Of a stretch of 5,920 bases of DNA, positions 5,327 to 5,920 are shown one piece after another. Position numbers and translations under genes: made by a program. Positions within the stretch are counted from its first letter, which is position 1. Each line of letters starts with the position of its first letter. Source of the stretch: Planctomycetota bacterium (GTDB lineage: Bacteria > Planctomycetota > Planctomycetia > Pirellulales > Pirellulaceae); contig JAJRVM010000228.1 of assembly GCA_024277285.1 (NCBI GenBank), positions 1 through 5,920 of the forward strand, in the 5' to 3' direction. Under the pieces are notes generated by a model. It was given only the letters and a program-made list of their open reading frames with translations. It did not search any database and had not been told where the DNA came from.

Positions 5327-5920
5327 CTACGCAAGCGTTCGTCTCGACGTCGCAAACGTGTGAGACCGAGCATAATCGGGCTTGTCAGCCTTGCTTGGAG
5401 AATACGCCATGCCGATGCATGATTGGATCAGGGTGCAACTGGGTTCTCTCACGCGGCTTGCTACCATTTGATCCAAGATCGACTGCAAGTCTTTCGGGAT
5501 CGTTGTCCGCGCGCCCGAACGGATCATCTTCGCGGTCCACTTGAGTAGTTTCAGATAATCCTCAAGCGATATCGGCAAGATCCCCAAATCGGTGGCGCGG
5601 CGACCTGTGCGCGATGAATTGGCTAACGACTCGTTCGCCTTGCACTCAGGTAACAGAGTCAACTCGCCGAGCCAGCCGTCAGCGCGATTACGCGCGTTCT
5701 TGCGCTGCGACATTGCTTGAAGACGGGTATAGACCGACGTGTAGGTCGCTTCTTCCGGGGTGTCCGCTTCTCCCGCCTTGATCGGGTTTAAGTCGACGTA
5801 GATTCCACAGAGCAAGATGGCGCTGGTATCAAGACATTCGCGACAACCGAACCTGGCACTCCAGAAATGCCCCGAGGTGCCAGCTTCCGCATTCGCACGG
5901 CGCGAAATGTTCTCCAGAAG
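5327..5920 (-). CDS. REP-associated tyrosine (Y1) transposase, 5' end missing
   Basis: The C-terminal 197 codons of an IS200-like Y1 transposase of the REP-associated (RAYT) type. The frame is open to the right window edge, so the ATG and the HUH metal-binding motif lie outside; the TTG at 5815 is internal, because the family sequence continues upstream of it. Numbering from the edge, HFWSARFGCRECLD (18-31) and YVDLNPIKAG (41-50) are the most diagnostic blocks, and Tyr41 is where I would expect the catalytic tyrosine. The following TPEEATYTSV, DLGILPISLEDYLKLLKW (110-127) and IPKDLQSIL (141-149) match a subfamily frequent in Planctomycetes. These proteins cut and join single-stranded DNA at hairpin repeats and are often domesticated. 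From about residue 153 (below 5465) the sequence no longer looks like the family's usual tail, so a frameshift or divergent end is possible. The stop is TAG at 5327-5329. Confidence 0.82.
   Translation of the reverse strand, partial: LLENISRRANAEAGTSGHFWSARFGCRECLDTSAILLCGIYVDLNPIKAGEADTPEEATYTSVYTRLQAMSQRKNARNRADGWLGELTLLPECKANESLANSSRTGRRATDLGILPISLEDYLKLLKWTAKMIRSGARTTIPKDLQSILDQMVASRVREPSCTLIQSCIGMAYSPSKADKPDYARSHTFATSRRTLA

Noticed and set aside
1..5920. CRISPR array, tRNA or rRNA
   Set aside because: No regularly spaced repeats and no cloverleaf or rRNA-like sequence were seen on either strand by reading.

Overview
The window looks like a piece of a planctomycete (Pirellula/Rhodopirellula-type) chromosome. 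The evidence is family content: a secreted type I sulfatase, a Tat-exported GH116 glycoside hydrolase carrying an inserted beta-sandwich module of a kind I associate with these bacteria, a single-domain UspA protein, and the C-terminal part of a REP-associated (Y1, IS200-like) transposase of the subfamily common in Planctomycetes. This placement is inference from recognised families, not from a database search. Every supportable gene lies on the minus strand, so transcription runs from the right edge to the left.

Right to left: (1) 5327-5920, a transposase open through the right edge. (2) 2017-5196, one large GH116 gene of about 1059 codons, preceded by a good Shine-Dalgarno sequence and starting with a Tat signal. 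It is cut by a single in-frame TAG at 3913-3915, so automatic calling gives two proteins: an exported N-terminal half without catalytic residues, and a C-terminal half with the catalytic domain but no signal peptide. (3) 1520-2016, about 500 bp with no gene, holding short degenerate repeats and small inverted repeats. (4) 1091-1519, an intact universal stress protein gene. (5) 547-1012, a broken sulfatase. It keeps its start, signal peptide and active-site Cys, but most of the middle is gone, and the recognisable C-terminal end (from DPHEW to the stop at 547) continues in another frame. (6) 1-546, no recognisable gene, but a compact repeat/inverted-repeat cluster at 326-393.

The main result is that both carbohydrate-active genes next to a transposase are disrupted: one by a clean nonsense codon, which looks recent because the rest of the frame is intact, and one by a large internal deletion. 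The stress gene between them is intact. The layout suggests a sulfated-glycan catabolic locus being lost. No convincingly new defence or mobile system is visible. The points most worth checking are the amber codon (mutation, sequencing error or readthrough), the sulfatase scar, and the structured repeat at 326-393.
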